Shown here: one piece after another, positions 7,123 to 13,962 of the stretch
Position numbering within the stretch: the stretch's first letter is position 1
Layout: each line of letters opens with the position of its first letter
Notes under the pieces: generated by a model
What the model was told of the DNA's origin: nothing
What the model saw: only the letters and a program-made list of their open reading frames with translations
Database searches by the model: none
Made by a program: the position numbers and the translations under genes
Assembly (NCBI GenBank): GCA_014523495.1
Contig: JAATVM010000116.1
Span: forward strand, 1-18,594
Direction: 5' to 3'
DNA: 18,594 bases
Source of the DNA: Nitrososphaerales archaeon TH1920
GTDB lineage: Archaea > Thermoproteota > Nitrososphaeria > Nitrososphaerales > Nitrososphaeraceae

Positions 7123-9057
7123 TTATTTCCTTATTGCAGAGAGGAACCACTTTGGAAGTATATTATGATTGACCTTGACAAAATAATTAAATGCCGAATC
7201 CAAAACATATGTTTTTGCCCAATCATCTTTTGATCTTATGGACCGACCATATGCCTGAACTAATCTTAACGCTGTCTGCCAATAATACCATTCCTTGTTA
7301 ATTTTCCTTTTCTCTGATGTCCATTTATCGGCTATATTGGGATATGGTACCTTCGTGATTATTTGAAACCTAGATAGGTGATCTTTTAAATCGAGACCGG
7401 TATGCAAAGATGGAGAAATAAGTACAGTAGGTTTCTTACTTTCAGAATGTTCCTTTATTACCTCGTCCCTTTCAATTTCAGGATCCGTCAAAATTAATCT
7501 CCTTGAATTCATTTTTGAAAGATTTTCCTTAATAAAATTCAATTGCTCGTAGGAACTTGTATGGATGATACCTTTATCGTTACTATGTATATACATTATA
7601 TTGTCAATTGCCCTCGATATCTTTGTCTTTACATCCATTTGCTGCAAATTACTAAAATTAAGATATTCGACACTAAGAGGAAAAATGGGTCTATTTTCAA
7701 TTGGAAAATCTGATTGAATTTGTATAAATTTGGTTTTATCATTTTCAGAATCAAGTCCGAGGTTTTTCTGGAACGTTTGATGATTCAGAATTGTTGCACT
7801 CATAATTAGTGTTTTTGGGCATTTCTCAACAATTGTTTTACTGTATTTTGAAGGATCCAGCGGTTTCAGTTCAACTCTCGTAACATCGTAATTTTCTTTA
7901 TGGACTTCGGAGACTATCCAGTTTTTGGGGCTTGCAAGTATATTATTTATGGTTCTTGTGAGTTTATCAATATCTTGTACAATGTCGATTAGTAACTCTT
8001 TATCTATTAGCAATTTTTTTCCATCTTCAGTTTTAATATTTATTTCAAGACTGGCATCATCTTCAAATAATTCTGAAGCACTTACTATCCTTTTGCTTCT
8101 TACCTTATTTTTCTTTTTTGAATTATACCCATATTTTATTTTTCGTTCCTTTATAAGTGAATACACAAGAGATTCATATCCAATTAAGATGAGCATAGTT
8201 TTTTCTAACTCAATCAAAAAATCTAACCAGCCATCAATATCATATCCATAATCTACCATCTTAAAGTCATGTATGTATCTCTTCCATCTTTTCTTTGATA
8301 TAGAAAGTCCTCTGAATTTAACAATTTCAGTTTCAAGTAAGTGTGCTTCATCCAATACAAGTAATTCTCGTTGTTGCATCATATTCTTGTTTGACAGTAA
8401 CGATAAAAAAATCGCGTAATTAAAAATTGAGTGACTTGCTTTCAATGCTTGAAATAATTGGTCAAAATAATAACATGGATTCCATTCACGGGGGTCATCA
8501 AAATTTTTTAAATGAATCCAATTTGAATATTCTCTCTTATAATTTTCTATTTTTTCTTTATCAATAAAAATTATTTCATTTTCCTTTCCCTTGTTATCAA
8601 TTTTGTAATCATTTATAAAAGTTCTGTATTTACACCCAGCTCCTTCCATTGATTCGTCAGATAAACATGGTCCGTAATCACAAGACGTATGTTTGCACTC
8701 CCTTTCGGTTCCCAAGTTACATGAAGTACACTGATATCTTCCAGCCTCAATAAAATCTTCTTTAACCCTACATTGAAAGTTGCTTTTTCCTTTTGCAACT
8801 TTTAGAAATTTATAGTCATGAATGTATTGAGTTTGAAGATCCTTAGTTGCAGTACATATATAGCTTGAGCCAAGCGTCCGAGCAATTGTTATTGCAATTG
8901 CACTCTTGCCAAATCCTGTTGGAGCTTCTAATATCACATATTTATAACCAGAATTAAAAGCATCACAAATCTGCTTTATTACTTGATCTTGATTACTTCT
9001 AAATGAATTGTGAGGGAAATTATTCAAGTAATCATTTACACTTATCGCTTTGTTCAA
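7123..9057 (-). CDS. XPD/Rad3-family (DinG-like) Fe-S DNA helicase
   Basis: This is a 644-residue SF2 helicase. The Walker A motif is A-P-T-G-F-G-K-S (45-52), motif II is D-E-A-H at 236-239, motif III includes M-S-A-T-I near residue 425, and motif VI is Q-A-Y-G-R-S-I-R at 601-608. Between Walker A and DEAH lies a cysteine cluster: C96-x13-C110-x2-C113-x28-C142. This closely follows the Fe-S spacing of archaeal XPD (C-x13-C-x2-C-x31-C as I recall it for Sulfolobus). Three more cysteines (C121, C126, C131) sit inside it. The insert after DEAH is long enough for an Arch domain. The expected activity is ATP-driven 5'-3' unwinding in repair. It may be the organism's XPD or a paralogous DinG-like helicase. 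The start is TTG at 9057, directly preceded in frame by TAA. Confidence 0.9.
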   Translation of the reverse strand: MNKAISVNDYLNNFPHNSFRSNQDQVIKQICDAFNSGYKYVILEAPTGFGKSAIAITIARTLGSSYICTATKDLQTQYIHDYKFLKVAKGKSNFQCRVKEDFIEAGRYQCTSCNLGTERECKHTSCDYGPCLSDESMEGAGCKYRTFINDYKIDNKGKENEIIFIDKEKIENYKREYSNWIHLKNFDDPREWNPCYYFDQLFQALKASHSIFNYAIFLSLLSNKNMMQQRELLVLDEAHLLETEIVKFRGLSISKKRWKRYIHDFKMVDYGYDIDGWLDFLIELEKTMLILIGYESLVYSLIKERKIKYGYNSKKKNKVRSKRIVSASELFEDDASLEINIKTEDGKKLLIDKELLIDIVQDIDKLTRTINNILASPKNWIVSEVHKENYDVTRVELKPLDPSKYSKTIVEKCPKTLIMSATILNHQTFQKNLGLDSENDKTKFIQIQSDFPIENRPIFPLSVEYLNFSNLQQMDVKTKISRAIDNIMYIHSNDKGIIHTSSYEQLNFIKENLSKMNSRRLILTDPEIERDEVIKEHSESKKPTVLISPSLHTGLDLKDHLSRFQIITKVPYPNIADKWTSEKRKINKEWYYWQTALRLVQAYGRSIRSKDDWAKTYVLDSAFNYFVKVNHNILPKWFLSAIRK

Positions 9058-9280
9058 TTAGACATAAAGGAGTTAAGATACTGCTGAAATAAATTTTTCT
9101 TATTTTGAACCATTCTGCTTATGAAACAATGAGAGGATTTAGGAAAATATCCCTAATCTTATCTATTCCCAATTTACATGATCTGAAAACACAATGATTA
9201 GAAGACGAGCTTGATAGTTATCATACGGATATTAAAAGTAAGTCTGTGTTGAAATTAATTACTTTTAGAACCAGGTACGA

Positions 9281-9290
9281 CTTATATGAA
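9281..9290 (+). promoter_or_regulatory. TATA-like box for the membrane protein gene
   Basis: CTTATATGAA lies about 32-41 bases before the ATG at 9322, at archaeal TATA-box spacing with a short leader. The remainder of the 9058-9321 gap between divergent genes shows nothing else recognisable. Confidence 0.4.
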
Positions 9291-9321
9291 ACTGTTACGT
9301 TACATTTCATAGCCTATTAAT

Positions 9322-10395
9322 ATGAAAACCCAGTATGTTTTGATATCCCTTTTATTTTTCATTTTAATAGTGACTTCAATACCCCACTTCATGTCGTTTG
9401 CACATCTTTCCCATACGCCCCACTACAATGGAGGTTCAAACAGGGACGGATTAGGAAAATACTATCCATATATGGCCTTAGATCCGGAATACGCGGCACC
9501 TAGTGAACCAACACAGATAACATTTAGCATACAAGATTTTGATGGAAAAGACGTATACAATGTTGAAACAATGGTCGAAATCTATCAAGAAAGTACGGGT
9601 GAAAGAGTAAAAGGATTTCCTTGGACTTTACGAGACATTGGAGATTTCAATTTATATTATGTGTTCCCTCAAACAGGTTCATATGAAATAGTACTCAGTT
9701 TAGCAAACGATGGCAAAATGGTAAATCACAATCAATTAGATCCTACAAGATCCATTCTTTCCAGTATATCGGATTGTAATTGTGAACGCGTGATATTCAA
9801 TGTTTCTATATCAAATTCCTGGGGACTGGTCAGAAATTCTCTCTTGGTGATTTCTATTTTAGTTCCCATCACAGTTCTTGGGATAATTTTAAGTAAGACT
9901 TATTTCAAAAAGAGAAATCTTACTTTAGATTGGAAACCAGAAAAAGAAACTCTAAAATACGTCATCATGTTGCTTGCCATAGCCGGAGGTCTAGTACATC
10001 TGGCTATTTTCCCAGAACACGGATCTTTACAAATTTATTATTCAATTTTCTTAATTGCTGCAGCAGGAGCTCAGTTAGCCTATGGAATCTTGTATATTTT
10101 GATCAATTTTGTGCCTGAACCTTATTCTGGTAACAATAGGAAATTTATTCTAAGTCAATACAAAAAAAGAGTGGCGCTAAATTATTTTGGATTATTTGGT
10201 ACATCAGTTCTTATAGGACTGTATGCATATTCGGTAATTGTCGCGCCTCCATTGTCACCGGACAATAAATCTGAGAATATCGATATTGCAGGAATCATGG
10301 CCAAGTCAGTTGAAATACTTTTAGTTATCGGAATAATTTACCTATTAATGTGGGAAAAGAGAAGAGTAAAGAATATTCTTGTCAGCGTAAAATAA
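9322..10395 (+). CDS. Membrane protein with N-terminal YtkA/FixH-like extracellular domain
   Basis: The 357-residue protein starts with a signal anchor (residues about 5-27). An extracellular beta-rich domain of roughly 150 residues follows, with 'PSEPTQITFSIQDFDGKDVY', 'FPWTLRDIGDFNLYY' and 'GSYEIVLSL' segments reminiscent of the YtkA/FixH-like Ig fold. About five transmembrane helices follow, at approximately residues 175-197, 213-230, 240-265, 289-312 and 331-348. A histidine-rich 'HLSHTPHYNGG' just after the signal and a C-N-C motif (about residue 153) could bind metal, but that is inference. I associate this layout with conserved thaumarchaeal proteins of unknown function. It is transcribed alone and ends 20 bases from the convergent neighbour. 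Confidence 0.7.
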   Translation: MKTQYVLISLLFFILIVTSIPHFMSFAHLSHTPHYNGGSNRDGLGKYYPYMALDPEYAAPSEPTQITFSIQDFDGKDVYNVETMVEIYQESTGERVKGFPWTLRDIGDFNLYYVFPQTGSYEIVLSLANDGKMVNHNQLDPTRSILSSISDCNCERVIFNVSISNSWGLVRNSLLVISILVPITVLGIILSKTYFKKRNLTLDWKPEKETLKYVIMLLAIAGGLVHLAIFPEHGSLQIYYSIFLIAAAGAQLAYGILYILINFVPEPYSGNNRKFILSQYKKRVALNYFGLFGTSVLIGLYAYSVIVAPPLSPDNKSENIDIAGIMAKSVEILLVIGIIYLLMWEKRRVKNILVSVK

Positions 10396-10415
10396 TGCCA
10401 TTCCTTTCTTGTATA

Positions 10416-10784
10416 TCACGACTTCATGAGTTTTTTTGCAACCGCTATTATCTTGTTTATCAATTCAACATGATCTGTAGATTTATCCATAGAGACGAGA
10501 AGTAAATTATCATCTATAGGTATAGTTAATAGCTTAATTCGCTCCCTTTCAGAGAATGTATAATGCACTTTACCAAAAACATCATCAAAATCACGTCTTA
10601 GGATATTATTTATAGCATATCCAAGATAAAGTCTGATTGAGCCATCGTTTTTTTCCAAGGACGGTAGGTCCTTCTTCATGTCTCCTCCAATTAATTTTCC
10701 CATCTGATCGATTATTCCAACAAATCGTATCTTTTCATTAATCTCAAAAATGCTATTACACAATTCACTCAAGTTATATTGCAT
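10416..10784 (-). CDS. DUF6659-like small protein (roadblock/LC7-like fold)
   Basis: This 122-residue protein has the pattern of a small thaumarchaeal family: N-terminal helix 'LCNSIFEINEKIRFVGIID' followed by 'GKLIGG', a middle helix 'LYLGYAINNILRRDFDDVFG', then strands 'RIKLLTIPIDDNLLLVSMD' and a C-terminal helix. The alternation resembles a roadblock/LC7 or profilin-like sensory fold. Such proteins are abundant in Nitrososphaeria and no biochemical role is established to my knowledge. No catalytic residues, signal peptide or membrane segment is visible. It is convergent with the membrane protein gene, and a 560-base gap lies upstream. Confidence 0.65.
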   Translation of the reverse strand: MQYNLSELCNSIFEINEKIRFVGIIDQMGKLIGGDMKKDLPSLEKNDGSIRLYLGYAINNILRRDFDDVFGKVHYTFSERERIKLLTIPIDDNLLLVSMDKSTDHVELINKIIAVAKKLMKS

Positions 10785-11080
10785 AGGTTCAATAATTCAA
10801 TTTAGAATATCTTAATATAAATTGAGGCGTTTTGAATGATTTAGAAAATTAAGCTCTTTATATATTTTAAAGATTAGGAAACCCTAGTGCTTAAGACTGT
10901 TACCATGAGGACGATTTATACATCTAATGTCTTCGATCTTTTTAATTGAACCGATTAAACCTAAAAAATACCACGGGCCATATTATAAAATTGAATCTAT
11001 TCAGCTCATTTATTTAATTGCGTTAATATTCACTCAAAATTATTTTTATTTTATTTTTTTAATACTCATTAATTGAGTTA
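10785..11080. other. Gene-poor AT-rich region with an apparently orphan TATA box
   Basis: No convincing reading frame exists here. A strong TATA-like stretch, TTTATATATT (10857-10866), faces the plus strand. The sequence it would transcribe, from about 10888 on, contains only a 14-codon frame (ATG at 10904). The upstream part should hold the promoter of the small DUF6659-like gene on the minus strand. The transcript, if any, may be a non-coding RNA, but no family is recognised. Confidence 0.35.
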
Positions 11081-11224
11081 TCAGGGTGAACTCCCAGTAA
11101 AGTTAACAGTTATCTTTAATGTATTATTTTTTCCGTCGTATGCAGCAGTAGAAACATATCGCCAAGTTTTAGAGTCAAAAATTCGGGTCATACTATTATA
11201 TCTGTATTCTATAATATATTTTAA
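11081..11224 (-). pseudogene. Possible remnant of a secreted/beta-rich protein gene (C-terminal fragment)
   Basis: A minus-strand frame is open from after a TAA at 11225-11227 to a TGA at 11081-11083, 47 sense codons. Its translation looks like real protein: 'EYRYNSMTRIFDSKTWRY' followed by 'STAAYDGKNNTLKITVNF' and T-G-S-S-P. This has amphipathic beta-strand periodicity and a composition unlike random AT-rich DNA. The only ATG (11189-11191) would give a 36-residue product. It most resembles the C-terminal strands of an extracellular or ligand-binding domain whose upstream part is missing. A short functional peptide gene cannot be excluded. Confidence 0.35.
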
Positions 11225-11315
11225 TTATTTTTCGTTATTTTGATTCAAAAATTACTAATTGCTTTTTAACTTTTTATAGAAATTTGATAAAATGGATGAC
11301 GAAGGTGCATAAATA

Positions 11316-11323
11316 TTTTTAAA
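11316..11323 (+). promoter_or_regulatory. TATA-like box for the 57-residue membrane peptide gene
   Basis: TTTTTAAA lies 23-30 bases before the ATG at 11346, the spacing expected for a leaderless archaeal mRNA. Confidence 0.4.
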
Positions 11324-11345
11324 CAAGCTTTGATAAGGCAATGTT

Positions 11346-11519
11346 ATGGCTGATTCAAATTTGATGTATGCAATAACTACAGCGGCTTTTGTAATTTTCG
11401 TGATAATCTTGAGCGCCTCAAGAGCAAAGAGATACCGACAACGTACTGCACCACCTGTTGCATCATCCGAAAATAAAAAAGTAAGGTACACATCTGACGG
11501 GAAACCAATGTCAGATTAA
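11346..11519 (+). CDS. 57-residue single-pass membrane protein, unknown function
   Basis: The frame runs from ATG 11346 to TAA 11517-11519 and encodes 57 residues. It has a short N-terminus (M-A-D-S-N-L-M), one hydrophobic helix of about 17-18 residues ('YAITTAAFVIFVIILSAS', residues 8-25), then a basic segment R-A-K-R-Y-R-Q-R and a polar, proline-containing tail ending G-K-P-M-S-D. By the positive-inside rule the tail should be cytoplasmic. A TATA-like box sits at leaderless distance upstream, and nine T residues follow directly after the stop, so the gene looks like an independent monocistronic unit. No family is recognised. A 78-codon frame on the opposite strand overlaps it and looks less protein-like. 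Confidence 0.65.
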   Translation: MADSNLMYAITTAAFVIFVIILSASRAKRYRQRTAPPVASSENKKVRYTSDGKPMSD

Positions 11520-11528
11520 TTTTTTTTT
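11520..11528 (+). terminator. T-run terminator after the small membrane protein gene
   Basis: Nine consecutive T residues begin immediately after the TAA at 11517-11519. This is a strong archaeal U-tract terminator signal and separates the small gene from the S3Ae operon. Confidence 0.55.
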
Positions 11529-11581
11529 CAAAAATTATCAATCAATTCATTTTTTAATATTGAAATTTATTAACGCACAAC

Positions 11582-11589
11582 TTATATTT
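11582..11589 (+). promoter_or_regulatory. TATA box of the S3Ae operon
   Basis: TTATATTT lies 21-28 bases before the ATG at 11610, so transcription would begin at or next to the start codon. This helps decide the S3Ae start: an in-frame TTG at 11589 falls within the promoter itself and cannot be the initiator. Confidence 0.5.
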
Positions 11590-11609
11590 TGGTCATAGGC
11601 GATTTTTTT

Positions 11610-12296
11610 ATGGTAAAAGGATCAAGAAGAGGCGGCAGGGTTAGAGATAAATGGAGAGACAAGCAATGGCTCTTTATAGACTCACCGAATTCCTTTGGAG
11701 ATTTTGGAGGACACCATATAAATTATCTGCCTATAACAGATCCCAACACAGCAATTGGTAGAGTTGTAGAAAATACTTTATTTGATATAAAGAAACAGGA
11801 TCCAGCAGATCATAAGACAAAAGTATTTTTAGAAATTGAAAAGATAAACGAGGGAGTTGCTAGAACAATTTTCAAAGGCCATGAGTATGGAAAGGAATTT
11901 CTGAGAAGCCTTGTCAGGAGAGGTAGCTCCATGATTACTCACATTCATAATTATACTACAAATGATGGTTATGAATTTAGAGTCGAGATTATCGCGTTTA
12001 GCCAGCGGAGAATAAATTCTTCAAAGAAACATGAACTGAGAAGAGTAATACATCAATTATTATCAGAAAAGATACCACAATGGGATCTTAATACTTTCAT
12101 AAAACAAGTTACTGATGACAATAGCGAATTTAATAGAGAAATATTGGAAAAAGGAAGAAAGATTGCATTATTGCGTCATATTGGTATTAAAAAGACTAAA
12201 CTTATATCATCACCTAAATCATCTATCGAGAAAGTTGATGCTGAAAATCAAGCCGAAAATAAAGAAACGCCGGTCAATGTGGAAACAGCTGCCTAG
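11610..12296 (+). CDS. rps3ae: Small-subunit ribosomal protein S3Ae (eS1)
   Basis: This 228-residue protein is the archaeal/eukaryotic 30S/40S subunit protein eS1 at the mRNA exit platform. Recognisable segments are the basic N-terminus (M-V-K-G-S-R-R-G-G-R-V-R-D-K-W), 'LFIDSPNSFG', 'IGRVVENTLFDI', 'GHEYGKEFLRSLVRRGSS' and 'RHIGIKKTK' near the end. The last 30 residues are a variable acidic/polar tail. I chose ATG 11610 over an upstream in-frame TTG (11589) because family members begin just before this basic segment and because a TATA box overlaps the TTG. It is the first gene of a plus-strand RNA-processing operon with the predicted RNA-binding protein and two RNase P proteins. Confidence 0.95.
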   Translation: MVKGSRRGGRVRDKWRDKQWLFIDSPNSFGDFGGHHINYLPITDPNTAIGRVVENTLFDIKKQDPADHKTKVFLEIEKINEGVARTIFKGHEYGKEFLRSLVRRGSSMITHIHNYTTNDGYEFRVEIIAFSQRRINSSKKHELRRVIHQLLSEKIPQWDLNTFIKQVTDDNSEFNREILEKGRKIALLRHIGIKKTKLISSPKSSIEKVDAENQAENKETPVNVETAA

Positions 12297-12345
12297 CTCT
12301 TTTTCATTTAAGTTTTATTATGTTAAATAGCGATATTAATCTAGG

Positions 12346-12774
12346 TTGATACTTTCTACAACTATACATGTTGTAGTCCACGCAACAGAAGATATTGCAA
12401 AAATTCTTTCCAAAATGAATGAACTTTTCGCTATTCCTAAAGATAAATTTTTGATTTCACAGGCCCGAGGACATTGGGGGAATGAAATATCCCTACTTAA
12501 AGCTGATTGTGATTACAAAGAATCGAACGATTTATTGGGGAGGATTATTTCCTTGTTAAGAACAAATGAAAAGAATTATGTTTTACACTCAATATCGGAT
12601 TCTTTTGATGAAAAGGACAATTTTTACATTAGGCTTGATAAGCAAGATATGTGTAATGGAATAATATCACTTTCGGATCATGATTCTATTAGAATCAGAT
12701 TTAAACCAATAAAGGAGTTTAACCAAAATAATAAATTCAGGGATCATGTGATTGATTTATTTACAAAAAAATAG
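12346..12774 (+). CDS. Archaeal RNA-binding protein (COG1325 / predicted exosome-associated)
   Basis: This 142-residue protein resembles the archaeal family annotated as predicted exosome subunit or RNA-binding protein (Pfam PF01877). Support comes from the opening strand 'TTIHVVVHATEDIAKIL', the 'ARGHWGNEISLLKADC' core, 'YVLHSISDSFDEKDNFYIRLDKQD' and the closing 'IRIRFKP'. Members usually lie beside ribosomal and RNase P genes, as here. The biochemical role is not firmly established. The start is TTG 12346; no ATG or GTG is available near the expected N-terminus in this frame. The stop is 2 bases before the Rpp30 start, so translation is likely coupled. Confidence 0.8.
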   Translation: MILSTTIHVVVHATEDIAKILSKMNELFAIPKDKFLISQARGHWGNEISLLKADCDYKESNDLLGRIISLLRTNEKNYVLHSISDSFDEKDNFYIRLDKQDMCNGIISLSDHDSIRIRFKPIKEFNQNNKFRDHVIDLFTKK

Positions 12775-12776
12775 AT

Positions 12777-13325
12777 TTGGGAATCCATGTCTTAGATATT
12801 GACAGAGCTTTGACTATGGCCAAAATATTAGGGCTCGATTTGATAGGCATTGATTCAAATAACTCTGTTAGGATAAAACCATTAGAAAATATTATTCTAA
12901 GAATGGATAAAAAATATCCAATTGCAGATTACTATCCTCACCTGATAGTTGCAGATAACATAAAATTATTGGATGGCAAAACTGATCTCTTTGTTATTGA
13001 TCCCTTTCAAAAGAAAGATACAATTAAACGGAAATCGAAGAGAGGACTTGGAATAGAAATTTCAATTGTGAGTACAAAAAAATTGGATGGATCCATGACT
13101 GGAAAATGGATCAAAGAAGTAAAATCGATTTATGAATTCTGTAAATCTAACCATTGCCAGTTCATATTATCTAGTGGCGCTACTTCTATCAATGAAATGG
13201 TTTCTGCAAGAACATTTGATTCAATCTTGAAATTTATGGGGATATCGCCCAAAAATTATTGGAAAGAAATTTCAGAATGGCTTTACTCAAAAGATAAGGC
13301 AAGATGGATTCATGCTAAATCATAG
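12777..13325 (+). CDS. rnp3: Ribonuclease P protein component 3 (Rpp30)
   Basis: This 182-residue protein has the PHP-like TIM-barrel pattern of archaeal Rpp30. Segments include 'AKILGLDLIGID', 'RGLGIEISI', and especially 'FILSSGATSINEMVSAR' followed by 'ILKFMGIS', a diagnostic C-terminal stretch. Rpp30 pairs with Pop5 to form the heterotetramer that activates the RNase P RNA catalytic domain for tRNA 5' maturation. The likely start is TTG 12777; the codons before it (I-D-L) would align with the usual N-terminal 'D-L-H' strand, so initiation slightly upstream at a rare start codon is possible. An in-frame stop lies at 12753-12755. The product is somewhat shorter than most relatives. It overlaps the Pop5 gene by 14 bases. 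Confidence 0.88.
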   Translation: MGIHVLDIDRALTMAKILGLDLIGIDSNNSVRIKPLENIILRMDKKYPIADYYPHLIVADNIKLLDGKTDLFVIDPFQKKDTIKRKSKRGLGIEISIVSTKKLDGSMTGKWIKEVKSIYEFCKSNHCQFILSSGATSINEMVSARTFDSILKFMGISPKNYWKEISEWLYSKDKARWIHAKS

Positions 13326-13647
13326 AGATAAAAGAAGATATGTTGCAGTTATGTATGACGAGAACAGTATTTTCAGACCGATTCAACTGCATGAAAAAAT
13401 CGTTGGACGATTTAAAGAACTTTTTGGAATTCTGCATGCCGAATTAGCTATGTTAAAACTATATGATTACGAATTTGGAAACATATTGTTTATTGGATGC
13501 AAACTAAAATACCTGGACTATCTCTTAGTTTCGTTAAGTATGACTCAACCTTCGTTGACGGTAGTGAGTTTATCAGGTACTCTTAAGAAGCTGAGAAAGA
13601 ACGTTGCTACATTAAACTTTAGAAACATTAAAAATAATGCAAGCTAA
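13312..13647 (+). CDS. rnp2: Ribonuclease P protein component 2 (Pop5/Rpp14)
   Basis: The 111-residue protein fits the Pop5 family. It has an N-terminal strand 'HRDKRRYVAVMYD' (the family's K-x-R-Y-I/V), 'RFKELFGILHAELAMLKLYDYEFGNILFIGCKLKYLDYLLVSLSM' in the RNP-like alpha-beta sandwich, and 'VVSLSGTLKKLRKN', the signature GT segment. It forms a complex with Rpp30 that supports RNase P RNA catalysis. The ATG at 13312 lies within the end of the Rpp30 gene (14-base overlap), consistent with stoichiometric coupled translation. It is the last protein gene of the operon; a candidate guide RNA follows after 9 bases. Confidence 0.88.
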   Translation: MLNHRDKRRYVAVMYDENSIFRPIQLHEKIVGRFKELFGILHAELAMLKLYDYEFGNILFIGCKLKYLDYLLVSLSMTQPSLTVVSLSGTLKKLRKNVATLNFRNIKNNAS

Positions 13648-13656
13648 ATATACTAA

Positions 13657-13730
13657 GGGGATGAGGTGAATTTTTGTTGCTGCTCAAGTCTGAGGAAAAA
13701 TCTATGAAGATCTCGCGACGATCCGACCCA
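13657..13730 (+). ncRNA. Candidate box C/D guide sRNA behind the RNase P genes
   Basis: Four boxes appear in order: C-like ATGAGGT (13661-13667), D' CTGA (13690-13693), C' ATGAAGA (13704-13710) and D-like CCGA (13723-13726). GGG (13658-13660) and CCC (13727-13729) flank the C and D boxes directly and would pair as the terminal stem of a kink-turn. In both box pairs the usual U-U position becomes a Watson-Crick pair (G-C in C/D, A-T in C'/D'), which is compatible with k-turn folding. The C'-D spacer is exactly 12 bases, the archaeal norm, and its first ten (TCTCGCGACG) are complementary, with one G-U pair, to the conserved 23S segment near E. coli 2591-2600 as I remember it. Against it: the C-D' spacer is long (22) and both C and D deviate from consensus. 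Confidence 0.42.
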
Positions 13731-13893
13731 TTTTATGAAATTCTAGGATCAATCAGATATTAAAACAGAATATCTCAGTTGAGACTATTTCAGTGTCATT
13801 GATGGACACATTGTGAATACGACACGACTTTACTGCAAAAACTATCATGTCACCTGTTGTGAAGATTATTATGTACAATATGTTTTTTAATTT
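13731..13893. other. Non-coding stretch before the Asp-box protein gene
   Basis: Nothing convincing is seen. A short hairpin GTGTC-7-GACAC lies around 13793-13809. A minus-strand 66-codon frame (13753-13953) crosses the promoter of the downstream gene and is unsupported. Confidence 0.3.
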
Positions 13894-13903
13894 CTTTATA
13901 CAT
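13894..13903 (+). promoter_or_regulatory. TATA-like box for the Asp-box repeat protein
   Basis: CTTTATACAT is followed by an AT-rich stretch; transcription would start near 13925, giving a leader of about 40 bases or more before the possible start codons at 13963 or 13984. Confidence 0.4.
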
Positions 13904-13962
13904 ATGAAATTCCATCTGTCTAAAGATAAAACACTACAATATAAACAAGACATGGCGATACT

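Noticed and set aside
9135..9225. CTGA and ATGATTA motifs in the 9058-9321 gap, considered as a C/D sRNA
   Set aside because: No good C box, no terminal D box and no terminal stem.
10904..10954. ATGAGGA ... CCGA pair resembling the C and D boxes of the 13.66 kb candidate
   Set aside because: There is no pairing stem flanking the boxes and no D' or C' boxes inside, so a C/D sRNA is not supported.
11255..11491. 78-codon frame on the minus strand opposite the small membrane protein gene
   Set aside because: It lacks recognisable features, and the plus-strand frame has the promoter, membrane helix and terminator.
11589..11609. In-frame TTG extension of S3Ae by seven residues
   Set aside because: The TTG lies in the TATA box and the family N-terminus matches the ATG at 11610.
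13753..13953. 66-codon minus-strand frame between the RNase P operon and the Asp-box gene
   Set aside because: It runs through the TATA-like box of the downstream gene, has no recognisable domain and no upstream signal; some stretches look protein-like but not enough to call.
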